Source of the DNA: an uncultured Collinsella sp.
GTDB taxonomy: Bacteria; Actinomycetota; Coriobacteriia; Coriobacteriales; Coriobacteriaceae
Reading direction: 5' to 3'
NCBI GenBank assembly: GCA_947507155.1
Contig: CANNOC010000024.1
Span: 1 to 33,416, forward strand
DNA length: 33,416 nt
This document shows positions 24,671 through 31,637 of the stretch, one piece after another; position 1 is the first letter of the stretch; each line of letters starts with the position of its first letter. A model generated the notes under the pieces. It saw only the letters and a program-made list of their open reading frames with translations. It had not been told where the DNA came from and made no database searches. A program made the position numbers and the translations under genes.

Positions 24671-24817
24671 AACAGACCGGTTTACTACGATGATTCCCGG
24701 ATTTTCGACCTCACATCTAATTTCGCAAAATGGGCAGGCGATCTACCTGCGGTTTTGCGGGCGTCGAATTCGGTGTGCTAAGCCACCCTCAATCCGACGT
24801 AGTAAACCGGCATGGTT
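24671..24817. repeat. Inverted-repeat element, copy B
   Basis: CCGGTTTACTACG (24677-24689) is matched by CGTAGTAAACCGG (24798-24810), followed by catggtttt as in copy A. The left outer end (aacag) has diverged from the aaccatg of copy A. The core ACCTGCGGTTTTGC starts at 24745. GCAAAATGGGCAGG upstream of the core can pair with it, giving an inner hairpin. Confidence 0.7.
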
Positions 24818-24853
24818 TTAAACTGGCGCTCAATTACTGTCGCATATAAAGTA

Positions 24854-24876
24854 TTAAAAATGCTCACTTGGGCATT
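24854..24876 (-). terminator. Weak hairpin after the nuclease-like gene
   Basis: On the minus strand AATGC and GCATT form a short stem followed by a few T, directly after the stop of the next gene. The stem is only five perfect pairs, so terminator function is tentative. Confidence 0.35.
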
Positions 24877-24877
24877 A

Positions 24878-26032
24878 TTACTTACCAATATCAAGCCAAT
24901 TACACAGAACGTTGGCCCGCAATCTGGTCTCAGCGCATCTCATCGCCTCGGTTTTTGGTTTGTAGCGCAACTCTAATCGTTCACACACACTGTGAATGAT
25001 GGCATCAAGCTGATCGTGATCATTGAGCATGTCATGGGTTACAAGAAATACGTCGTATCCCATGCTTTGCAATGCTGTCATTCGGGGGGCATCGTGGTCA
25101 AGCACGGCGCCCGATCCATGGATAACCTCTCCTTGAAGTTCGATAATCACAGCCTTCATTGTTATTGGATTTACGATGACGATATCGCCGTAACAGATTT
25201 TCTGACCTGCGATTTTCCGAGCTGAATTCGACAGCGGTGTTAAGTCGTTGACGAATATGTTTTTAAACTCCGCTCCGCCGGCACGCCTCGGATGACTCAG
25301 CAACATGATTCCAGCAACTTCTAGCGGGGATGCAGCGATACCCATTACCTGCCGTGCGGCTTCGTAGAATTGCTTTCCCCACATTTCGCCCTTAACCTTC
25401 TCTGCAAATCTGTGCAGTTCTTCTATTTCAATTAGAGGCTTTCTCATCCAGAGAGATGTGCCCTTTCCGTTAGCTTTATTTCCGGATCCGTCATCCTGCT
25501 GCCCACTTTGATCATTCTCGCTGGCCTTCTGGTGCGCCCGAGGACAGACTTGCTTCCATGGGGCCTCGTCTTGTGTTTCGTCTAGTTCAAACAGACTTTC
25601 TGTGGTGTACTGTTCTTCTTCTGATTTTGCCTGTTCAAGTGCCATGTCGACCGCGGGCGTTGGTTTAAAAACCGAGAACCATCCGCAAAATTCGTACATA
25701 GCCAGAACCAGGTCACATGAAGAAACGCTTCTAGTCATGGTGAATAGCGTATGAAGAGGATCTGTGACGCTAAAGCCCATACCCGTGTCGATGGAAACCT
25801 TCTCTGTATAGGCGCTGTTCCATCGGATGGTCCGTCTTGTCTCAGAATGCAGGTTGCTTCGTGTTGATGCTGCTGTGATGACTGGCGTCTTAAGGACGTC
25901 GGTTACGAAAGGGGCTTGGGCTAGGGCTCGCCAGCCGTCTTCGGAGTTGGGTAGGCGTGGGTAGAGGTCGCGCACCTTCGGTGGGCAGCGCCAGTAGCGG
26001 AATGCGGTGTTTGCGCAGACGATTTCGTCCAT
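24878..26032 (-). CDS. Putative PD-(D/E)xK nuclease-like protein, 384 aa
   Basis: I do not recognise the full-length family. The C-terminal part (about 260-350) reads YGDIVIV-x-AVIIELQGEVIHG, then DAPRMTALQSMGYDVFLVT. Asp283, Glu298 and Gln300 have the spacing of a D...ExK/Q nuclease core, and the following R..AL...GYDV helix-strand resembles DUF559/Vsr-type endonuclease-like domains. The N-terminal 130 residues have many aromatic residues and Cys; a low-complexity acidic linker (about 135-190, rich in Gln, Glu and Asp) separates the two parts. The start has ggggagg five bases upstream. It is alone between repeats and tRNA-Val. A restriction or abortive-infection role fits the neighbourhood but is inference. 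Confidence 0.6.
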   Translation of the reverse strand: MDEIVCANTAFRYWRCPPKVRDLYPRLPNSEDGWRALAQAPFVTDVLKTPVITAASTRSNLHSETRRTIRWNSAYTEKVSIDTGMGFSVTDPLHTLFTMTRSVSSCDLVLAMYEFCGWFSVFKPTPAVDMALEQAKSEEEQYTTESLFELDETQDEAPWKQVCPRAHQKASENDQSGQQDDGSGNKANGKGTSLWMRKPLIEIEELHRFAEKVKGEMWGKQFYEAARQVMGIAASPLEVAGIMLLSHPRRAGGAEFKNIFVNDLTPLSNSARKIAGQKICYGDIVIVNPITMKAVIIELQGEVIHGSGAVLDHDAPRMTALQSMGYDVFLVTHDMLNDHDQLDAIIHSVCERLELRYKPKTEAMRCAETRLRANVLCNWLDIGK

Positions 26033-26336
26033 TTGCGCCTCCCCTGGTATCGACCGTAGGTCATGCGGATTGTGATCATGGCCGATTATCTACCGGGACA
26101 TCATGCGGGTAAGTACCGGAAGCAAACCAAAAGCTTGACGAATTCTGCCGAAAAACCGTCGTGTGACAGAAATCCGCTGGAAGGCGATCTGGTCATATGG
26201 TCCCTATCTCCACATTTGTGCTCGGATCACAGGGGGAATTCAATGAAAATACGCATGCGTTTTATACAAAACGGGCAATGGCGTCAGCAAAAAGGATGCG
26301 ATAAAAAATGACGCCATAGACGACTACGATTTGTTT
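26033..26336. other. Gap with a 9-bp inverted repeat
   Basis: No gene is supported. A plus-strand frame at 26063-26311 has no family features or ribosome site. ATGGCGTCA (26278-26286) and TGACGCCAT (26309-26317) form a perfect inverted repeat around a T-rich or A-rich centre. Just beyond lies the triple direct repeat listed next. Confidence 0.4.
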
Positions 26337-26369
26337 TTGGTGTCAGTTTTGGTGTCACCCTTGGTGTCA
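26337..26369. repeat. Three direct repeats of TTGGTGTCA, 12-bp period
   Basis: TTGGTGTCA occurs at 26337, 26349 and 26361, exactly 12 bases apart, next to the terminator and 3' end of tRNA-Val. On the minus strand one frame reads DTKG-DTKT-DTKNKS-stop, which could be the tail of a lost integrase gene; equally these could be arm-type recombinase sites. No integrase gene is present in the window. Confidence 0.55.
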
Positions 26370-26404
26370 AAAAGAAAAAGGCCAGAGGCTTAACACCTCT
26401 GACC
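26369..26404 (-). terminator. Terminator of tRNA-Val
   Basis: On the minus strand GGTCAGAGG and CCTCTGGCC (26380-26404) form a nine-pair stem with one G-U pair and a seven-base loop, followed by ttttt-c-ttttt. Confidence 0.88.
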
Positions 26405-26415
26405 TGCGCTTATGA

Positions 26416-26490
26416 TGGTGGGCGATACAAGATTCGAACTTGTGACCCCATCCGTGTGAAGGATATGCTCTACCCCTGAGCCAATCGCCC
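26416..26490 (-). tRNA. tRNA-Val (anticodon CAC)
   Basis: A 75-base cloverleaf with encoded CCA: acceptor GGGCGAT with ATCGCCC, D-arm GCTCAGGGGTAGAGC, anticodon loop TTCACAC, T-arm ACAAGTTCGAATCTTGT. It reads GTG. tRNA 3' ends are common integration sites, which fits the flanking accessory genes. Confidence 0.93.
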
Positions 26491-26510
26491 GTCGCCTTTC
26501 GGCAAAAGAG

Positions 26511-26540
26511 ATACTAACATAGCCGTGCGAGGTTTTCCAA
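26511..26540 (-). promoter_or_regulatory. Promoter of tRNA-Val
   Basis: TTGGAA (26535-26540) and TAGTAT (26511-26516) on the minus strand with an 18-base spacer, about 20 bases before the tRNA. Confidence 0.55.
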
Positions 26541-26628
26541 GAACTTTTTACCCTTGATTTTAAATTCGTGGGCGCAAACCACGCCACAGAAATCAGGGAA
26601 GCCGACAAACCCCCAGCTCAACCGCCCT

Positions 26629-27417
26629 TTATCGCTTGATCCACGAGGTCTCGGGGCGGCAGATAAGTCGCGCGTTGTTGTAGGCCATGTCGAGCGTGAG
26701 ACAGGTGCGCGCGGCGTAGAAGCCGTCCTCGCGCTGGATGGTTAGCGCCAGCTCGGGCTTGTCGCCGGTTAGGCACAGCGGCAGCAGCAGCTGGATCCGG
26801 CCGCCATAGAACTGCGGCACCGCGAGCGTGTAGTTGGCGGCGGCGCGGCGGGCGGCCTCGACGACGGCGCCCTCAAAGGCGCGGCGCAGCAGCAGCGAGT
26901 TGCCCTCCCCCATCAGGCTGGCGGGGATGCGCGTCAGGTTTTCCTCGTCGCCCAGAATGTGGTCGATGTTGGAGCGGATGGGCAGGCGGTAGTCAAAGAC
27001 CAGCTCGGAGGGATCCTCGGCAAAGCGCACGCGGCACGGCAGATACTCAAACGAGACCAGCATGGGGTCGCTTTCCTTAAAGAAACCCTTCAAAAACCAG
27101 CGCTGGCGCGCATCGGGCTTGGTATTGGGCTCAAACAGACCGTAGATGGTCTCGTAGCGGCGCGTGTAAAGGCCGGTGTTGAATAGGCACCGGTCGTCGT
27201 CGAACACTAGCGGCAGGTTGGACGGCGCGGTCTGGTCCGCGTCGCGCTCAGTCAGGAACACCGCGCGGCTAAACGAAAACGACAGGTAGTTTTTGAGAAT
27301 GCGGTTGCTGGGACCCCAATCCTCGGGATCGGCGAGGTCGACCAGGCGGTCATAGCAGGGCTCGGGGCAAAACGCAAACTCGTACACATTGCTGCACAGG
27401 GTGCTGGGAATTTCCAT
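26629..27417 (-). CDS. DUF3825-type protein, 262 aa
   Basis: The protein starts with an aromatic segment (VYEFAFCPEPCYDRL), has NTGLYTRRYETIYGLFEPN near residue 80, a VPQFYGGRIQLLLPLCL segment near 210 and ends with MAYNNARLICRPETSWI. The ending and the NTGL..........FEPN pattern match DUF3825 proteins, which are found in accessory regions of many bacteria and have no settled function; the fold is thought to relate to OST-HTH-associated or RNA-linked proteins, but I cannot confirm this. It is preceded by only a weak ribosome site and lies 45 bases after the Fic gene on the same strand. Confidence 0.7.
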   Translation of the reverse strand: MEIPSTLCSNVYEFAFCPEPCYDRLVDLADPEDWGPSNRILKNYLSFSFSRAVFLTERDADQTAPSNLPLVFDDDRCLFNTGLYTRRYETIYGLFEPNTKPDARQRWFLKGFFKESDPMLVSFEYLPCRVRFAEDPSELVFDYRLPIRSNIDHILGDEENLTRIPASLMGEGNSLLLRRAFEGAVVEAARRAAANYTLAVPQFYGGRIQLLLPLCLTGDKPELALTIQREDGFYAARTCLTLDMAYNNARLICRPETSWIKR

Positions 27418-27462
27418 GTGGTGTCCAATCCATTCAATAGCTGGCGTGCGGATGCTTAGATT

Positions 27463-27978
27463 CTATACGTGCGATGGGTCGTCCGTGCCCGCAACGCAAC
27501 CGCAGCGCAGCTCTTCGGCTAGCTCGCTGTTCGTGCGGCGACTAGAAACGAGGTCCTGGATCCAGACGTAGTACTGGTTGTCTTTGGGCTCGGGGCTATC
27601 GGACAGCACGACCGGGGTGCCGGCGAACCTTAAGACGGACAACGCAAAGACAAGGCTGGTGCGTTTGTTGCCGTCCTCAAAGATGTGGTCCTTGACCATG
27701 TGCTCGGCCACGTAGGTGACCTGGTCAAAGATGTCTGCGAAGCGATCGGCCGGCGATTGGCCGAATATCGTACAGAATGCACCCGCAAGCACGGACTCGA
27801 CGCGTCCAAGCTCAAGTGCGGCCCGGTCACCTGTGGCGTCGGTCGTATAGCAGCGCCCGACCGTCATCAGCGTGCTGTGTAGGCGCATCACGGCAGAAGC
27901 CATAGCTTCAAGCGAACCGGTATCATCGAGGACGAGCGGCGCGAACGGATGAGCGCTCCGCTGCGTAGCCGCCATCAT
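27463..27978 (-). CDS. Fic/Doc-family protein (toxin of a TA module)
   Basis: A 171-aa protein with the Fic motif DHIFEDGNKRTS (His98, Asp102, Asn104, Arg106) in the usual place after FDQVTYVAEHMVK. GNKR, with Gly, resembles Fic more than Doc (ANKR), but the small size and the helical N-terminus resemble Doc. Such enzymes add AMP or phosphate to proteins such as EF-Tu. I chose the first of two adjacent ATGs (27978), with ggag five bases upstream; it overlaps the stop of the 61-aa gene as ATGA. Longer frames upstream overlap that gene and lack support. Confidence 0.8.
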   Translation of the reverse strand: MMAATQRSAHPFAPLVLDDTGSLEAMASAVMRLHSTLMTVGRCYTTDATGDRAALELGRVESVLAGAFCTIFGQSPADRFADIFDQVTYVAEHMVKDHIFEDGNKRTSLVFALSVLRFAGTPVVLSDSPEPKDNQYYVWIQDLVSSRRTNSELAEELRCGCVAGTDDPSHV

Positions 27979-28160
27979 GAGTTCTCCAAGAGCCTGAGCG
28001 CGTTGGGTATGCCCGAAATGGTCAGCCGAATAGCTTCGTCGATTGACGTGGCGCCGTCGAGCAAAATCGGTGATGCTGAATTTGCCACGTGCGCAGTTGA
28101 ATGATCTTCTTGAGCAACGCAATCAGCGCCGTCATCTTGTTGAACATGGCTCCGAGGCAT
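27975..28160 (-). CDS. Putative antitoxin of the Fic module, 61 aa
   Basis: Not a family I know. It has a strong ribosome site (gaggagg, six bases before ATG 28160) and overlaps the Fic gene by four bases, the usual antitoxin-first layout. The C-terminal half holds a likely helix with TSIDEAIRL; T-x3-E followed by Ala is close to the S/T-x3-E-G/N inhibitory motif of Fic antitoxins, but not exact. It begins 11 bases after the XRE-type gene stops. Function is inferred from position and this near-match. Confidence 0.6.
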   Translation of the reverse strand: MPRSHVQQDDGADCVAQEDHSTAHVANSASPILLDGATSIDEAIRLTISGIPNALRLLENS

Positions 28161-28171
28161 GTCTACCTCCT

Positions 28172-28861
28172 CTATAGCTTTACGGACGGAATAGCCTGCG
28201 ACTCGTACTCCAGGGCGATCGGTTGCCAGACGAGGTCTTCGAGTGTGCAGTCCAGGGTGTTTGCGAGCGCCAATGCCGAGGAGACCGAGGCACGGCGTAG
28301 GTCAAGCTGGTTCTGCTCGTAGAGTTGTATGGCGCGAAGTTTTACCCCCGATTGGGCAGCGAGCTGTTTTTGCGTTAGGCCGGCCGCCTTTCGTGCCGCT
28401 TTGAGGCCCTTTTTGTCTGCCTGGGCGTTGTTCCATTTTTCAATGACAATCTGGGCGAATTTGTCTTCGGAGGCCTCGTGAAGCGGATGGTACGAGCCGA
28501 TGATCCAATCGAGCGGAGCGACTTCGAGTAGCTCATTAAAGCCCAAGCTGCTCATCCATTGCGCATAGGCCAAAACCCAGCCCGCCCAATACTGAGGCGA
28601 ACGGTCGAACGGATAGGTCTCCCTGCATTCGACGGGGGTCAGTCCCGCATGGGCAATAATATCGCGCGCGAGCTCGTCGCCCGCCATGCCGCAGACGACG
28701 CGAGGCATACCGCGCTCAAACTGTTTCATCTCAAGAGCGTTCGACAGGATCGCCGTCAACTCGGCTGGAGTCAGTCCTTGGTCACAGAGGGCAAAATCGA
28801 CCGCCTCGCCCAGCGTTCTCATTGCATCCTCGAGATACATCTCACTGTAGGCGTGGGTCAT
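28172..28861 (-). CDS. XRE-type regulator with N-terminal DUF3791-like part
   Basis: The C-terminal 75 residues form an HTH of the Cro/C1 type: GLTQKQLAAQSGVKLRAIQLYEQNQ then ALALANTLDCTLEDLV. The N-terminal part has LGEAVDFALCDQGL and an F.RGMPRVVCGMAGDELA segment that resembles DUF3791-type small proteins found with toxins. The middle (WAGWVLAYAQWMSS) is Trp-rich. It probably binds the promoter of this module and may also neutralise a toxin. It starts inside the end of the truncated gene upstream (20-base overlap), so its original partner was probably that gene. Confidence 0.75.
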   Translation of the reverse strand: MTHAYSEMYLEDAMRTLGEAVDFALCDQGLTPAELTAILSNALEMKQFERGMPRVVCGMAGDELARDIIAHAGLTPVECRETYPFDRSPQYWAGWVLAYAQWMSSLGFNELLEVAPLDWIIGSYHPLHEASEDKFAQIVIEKWNNAQADKKGLKAARKAAGLTQKQLAAQSGVKLRAIQLYEQNQLDLRRASVSSALALANTLDCTLEDLVWQPIALEYESQAIPSVKL

Positions 28862-28968
28862 CGCCCGTCATCCCCTCTCGAATGATATCGACGATACGGA
28901 TTCCCTCAAACGGGTTTTCGGCAACTGGCTGCCGATATTCAATACTGGCTTCTAAGACTCTCCGAGTT
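28842..28968 (-). pseudogene. 3' end of a gene cut by repeat element C
   Basis: The frame ending at TGA 28842-28844 reads SIEYRQPVAENPFEGIRIVDIIREGM just before the XRE-type gene and looks like a natural protein end, with the close overlap typical of an operon. About 40 codons upstream it runs straight into the inverted-repeat element at 28969, where coding character stops. No start is available on this side. So it seems to be the leftover of the first gene of the module, perhaps a toxin, removed or split by the element. Confidence 0.45.
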
Positions 28969-29092
28969 CGGAAGTGCGGGGAAAGACCGAGTTCCGCCAA
29001 CCAGACCCCGGTTATACCCTTTCGTGACCTGCGGTTTTGACGCCAAAATTTGGTTTGTGCTCGGCTGGTTGCGATTTTTCCCCGCACTTCCG
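28969..29092. repeat. Inverted-repeat element, copy C (124 bp)
   Basis: The ends CGGAAGTGCGGGGAAA (28969-28984) and its exact complement (29077-29092) are 16 bases long. An inner pair, CAACCAG/CTGGTTG, lies further in. The terminal repeat differs from copies A and B, but the core ACCTGCGGTTTTG at 29027 is the same. It separates the truncated gene from the TOPRIM-like gene. Confidence 0.65.
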
Positions 29093-29207
29093 GAAATGGG
29101 CGTTATGGCTGTGTTGTGCACGGTAAGAAAAGCGCCGAGAAAAGGGCAATCAAGCGGCAGCCGGTAGTCTTGGGAAGCGTTATGGGTATTGCGGTGGCTG
29201 CAAGCCT

Positions 29208-29738
29208 TTACCGGATGAGGTCTGCCAGGCACAACTCGTCCTTGGGGATTTTCGAAAGACGCCTGTATTCCCTGGCGGCGGCCGTAAGCGAATCGGCATC
29301 CCAATAATCTTTTAGGAAGCCTTCTCTCTTCACCACGCGCATGCCGAGCTTCTGTTTGCAGAAGTCGCTCGGTTTCATACTTCCGCCGTGCCAGCGTCTC
29401 CACGCGCCCTCTCGAATAATGGCCAGCACCTCTATCTCGGGATGGGTCACGTAGCTAACCACCGGGAAGCGGTCGGCGTACAGGTTGCCGAGTTTGAAGC
29501 GTTCTTTCCTCGAGTCCAGCACCCTGACGATGCAGACTGGCCAGTCATAGTCTAAGTTGAGGTAGTTATCTTGGATATCGGAGGCTTTGCGCAGGCGGGT
29601 GACGTCCACGACGTCGCCCTCTGGAAAGACGAGCGCGTCCGCCTCAAGGAGAATGTCCACGGCCACCTGTTCCGCCGTTCCCTCGCAGGAGATGATCGGA
29701 TGATATCCCGCAAAGCGAAAACCGTTATCACTGCTCAC
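29208..29738 (-). CDS. Small TOPRIM-like partner of the AAA ATPase, 176 aa
   Basis: Not a named family to me. The start HPIISCEGTAEQVAVDILLE looks like a TOPRIM first strand with its conserved Glu (EG..E); PVCIVRVLDSRKERF gives a later strand with Asp; and THPEIEVLAIIREGAWRRW resembles the P.fE..ll segment of RloB/AbiLii-type TOPRIM proteins. The end SKIPKDELCLADLIR closes the fold. The usual DxD is not clear. It overlaps the ATPase gene by 11 bases. Together they look like an OLD/AbiL/RloAB-style two-gene defence module in which the ATPase senses and the TOPRIM protein cuts nucleic acid; this is inference. Confidence 0.6.
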   Translation of the reverse strand: MSSDNGFRFAGYHPIISCEGTAEQVAVDILLEADALVFPEGDVVDVTRLRKASDIQDNYLNLDYDWPVCIVRVLDSRKERFKLGNLYADRFPVVSYVTHPEIEVLAIIREGAWRRWHGGSMKPSDFCKQKLGMRVVKREGFLKDYWDADSLTAAAREYRRLSKIPKDELCLADLIR

Positions 29739-30903
29739 CGGACACCTCCCCTGCGACGAGCTCCTTAAGCGCGCGCACGTCGGCGTAGCGCGGAGCGGTC
29801 CCCTTCACAAAGTTCGAGGCGAATACCTCCGATTTCTTGTTCTCAATGCGCTTCACACGGTCGGAGTACTTCACCACGCGCGCACCGCAGTCGCGTCGGG
29901 CGAGAAAAAACACGTTGTCCTTGCGGTGCACGTGATCGAGGAGCTGCGGGTAGTGAGTCGTGAAAACCAGCGTCGCGCCGTTGGGGTTGGTCCCGCGGAC
30001 GGCAAACAGATCAAGCACGACGTTAACCAGTTGGCGGTTAAGGTGGTTCTCCACCTCGTCGACTAAAAGGTAGCCGCCGGAGCGCAGGACCCTCATTGCG
30101 CGCTGCACCAGCCCTAGGCCACGTACAGTGCCGGAGGAGAGCACCTCGGTGAGCCCCCGCTCGGAGATCGTGATGGGCTCGCGACCTGTAAACGTCAGTA
30201 CGAAGGCGCGACCGGAGTCCCGGACCTCGAGGTGCTCGATGCCAGAGTCGAAAACACGAAGCACGTCGTCGAGACCGTTGAATTGCTCAGTGAGGCGGAA
30301 GCCACCGTCGCGCAATGCTATCGCTCGGATGCGATGGCCGAAGTCCTTGGCGAGCACAGCGGCTGCGACGGAAACGTCAGGCGGCGTAAGCGCCGCCCAA
30401 GAGTCCGGCATCTGAGCACGGTCGCACAGCGGGGACGCGAGTTTCTCGATTTCGGCCCAGGATGCCAGGGTCGAGCGCTTGAGGGCCTTGGCTGGCAGCG
30501 AAGAAATCACCTCATCGGAGAACGTCAGCTCGGGACCGTCGTCGCCTCCTTCGACAGTCTGCAGCACCGACTCGAGCAAGTAAAGACGATCTGCGTGCCA
30601 TATGACGCACTTGAGCTTGGACGGGCCGTCGAACGCGGCGGGGAACGTTGATGGGAGCCCGCCGCCGCGCGCCGGAGAGCCGTCAACAATGCGGCAGGCG
30701 AGCTCCAGCAGATTCAGTGCTGTTGTCTTGCCCGTAGCGTTAATGCCCGCCAGCGCAACGACGCTATTCACGTAGAGATGGTCCGCCAGTTCGAAAGCCG
30801 ACTCATCGGAGGCCGTCACGCGGTCGGAGGCGAACAGGTCGATTTCGAATAACCCGTCTTCGAACATCGAGAGATGGTCGAAGCAAACCTTTAACAACTT
30901 CAT
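29728..30903 (-). CDS. AAA/ABC-type ATPase of a two-gene defence-like module
   Basis: A 391-aa ATPase of the SMC/OLD-like type: Walker A GINATGKT at 53-60, signature-like LSSGT at 255-259, Walker B YLLVDEVE at 278-285 and the switch His317 in FTTHYPQLLD. The insert between Walker A and the signature (about 80-240) is mixed alpha/beta without a long coiled coil. The last 50 residues (KKSEVFASNFVKGTAPRYADV) resemble the end of AAA ATPases linked with abortive infection. ATG 30903 has aaagg six bases upstream. The downstream TOPRIM-like gene overlaps it, and a promoter is visible upstream. Confidence 0.8.
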   Translation of the reverse strand: MKLLKVCFDHLSMFEDGLFEIDLFASDRVTASDESAFELADHLYVNSVVALAGINATGKTTALNLLELACRIVDGSPARGGGLPSTFPAAFDGPSKLKCVIWHADRLYLLESVLQTVEGGDDGPELTFSDEVISSLPAKALKRSTLASWAEIEKLASPLCDRAQMPDSWAALTPPDVSVAAAVLAKDFGHRIRAIALRDGGFRLTEQFNGLDDVLRVFDSGIEHLEVRDSGRAFVLTFTGREPITISERGLTEVLSSGTVRGLGLVQRAMRVLRSGGYLLVDEVENHLNRQLVNVVLDLFAVRGTNPNGATLVFTTHYPQLLDHVHRKDNVFFLARRDCGARVVKYSDRVKRIENKKSEVFASNFVKGTAPRYADVRALKELVAGEVSGEQ

Positions 30904-30943
30904 CTCAAGCCTTTCGAATACTTGAAACAGAATTTATGGCTCA

Positions 30944-30952
30944 AGTATAACA
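30944..30952 (-). promoter_or_regulatory. Extended -10 element before the ATPase gene
   Basis: TG-T-TATACT on the minus strand (30944-30952), about 40 bases before the ATG, is a strong extended -10. No good -35 is seen, as is usual with extended -10 promoters. Confidence 0.5.
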
Positions 30953-31059
30953 CATGAAGGATATCGCGAATTAAGCCTGCCACTAGGCAGAAAAGGCTTA
31001 TCCGCATTGCCGACCTCGTCGATATGCAGGTTCAAATGCTTAGACATTTGATCAAATCG

Positions 31060-31088
31060 TACAAAAATGGCGAGGTACGTACCTCGCC
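31060..31088 (-). terminator. Terminator built on a perfect 20-bp palindrome
   Basis: GGCGAGGTAC/GTACCTCGCC (31069-31088) is a perfect palindrome. On the minus strand it is followed by attttt-gt, so it can end transcription of the RelB-like gene. A palindrome of this kind could also bind a dimeric regulator. Confidence 0.6.
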
Positions 31089-31134
31089 GATCTGGCACCT
31101 CCAAGACGACAGTCTCTTCGGTGGTTAAATTCTC

Positions 31135-31323
31135 TCACGCTTCAGGAGCTTTTAGAGCTGCATCGATTAGATCGGCGCCGTTGTCGAAGCGACCGGACTC
31201 CCTTGCTGCAAAGAATGCGTCACCTTCGCGGATGGCCTCGAGGGTCTCCGGGTTGGGTTCTTTGGAAGGAAAAGTTTGAGGGCTAGTATTCGCAAGCTCC
31301 CCGTCCTGTTTACAGCACTTCAT
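31135..31323 (-). CDS. RelB/DinJ-like small protein, 62 aa
   Basis: The C-terminal part PNPETLEAIREGDAFFAARESGRFDNGADLIDAAL matches the conserved end of RelB/DinJ-type antitoxins (ETLxAIREG...G.F....L). The N-terminal 20 residues are polar with two adjacent Cys and do not show a clear ribbon-helix-helix. ATG 31323 has gaggtg eight bases upstream and overlaps the nucleotidyltransferase gene by 14 bases. No RelE/YafQ toxin follows; a terminator does. So it is either an orphan antitoxin or the partner of the gene before it. Confidence 0.6.
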   Translation of the reverse strand: MKCCKQDGELANTSPQTFPSKEPNPETLEAIREGDAFFAARESGRFDNGADLIDAALKAPEA

Positions 31324-31609
31324 AGATGCGCACCTCATCTTGCTCGATGCTTTTGCGGAAGGTCGGGCGCATGTGCTCTGGTGGGTTGGTGACGACATCC
31401 ACCTTTCGCCCAAGTTCCATCTCGAGCTTATAGGAGAGTTCGTAAAGCGTGCCGAACGTCATGGTGTTGCCGCAGACTAGGCGCAAGTCAATATCGCTAT
31501 CAGGCGTCTGCTCGCCTCGGGCAAAGGAGCCAAATAAATACGCTTCGCTGACGTCGTATTGAGCCAGCACGCGGGAGGCGGCAGTGGATATGTCGGTAGT
31601 CGAAATCAT
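31310..31609 (-). CDS. Minimal nucleotidyltransferase (MNT-type)
   Basis: A 99-aa protein with the nucleotidyltransferase signature GSFARGEQTPDSDIDL (Gly27-Ser28, Asp39, Asp41). VDVVTNPP later supplies the third acidic strand. MNT proteins usually pair with HEPN toxins and switch them off by adding AMP. No HEPN gene is adjacent: the downstream overlapping gene is RelB-like and the upstream one is a 92-aa unknown. Length and motif are typical. Confidence 0.85.
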   Translation of the reverse strand: MISTTDISTAASRVLAQYDVSEAYLFGSFARGEQTPDSDIDLRLVCGNTMTFGTLYELSYKLEMELGRKVDVVTNPPEHMRPTFRKSIEQDEVRIYEVL

Positions 31610-31637
31610 GGGTTATTTGCCGTTCAACAGTAGAACG

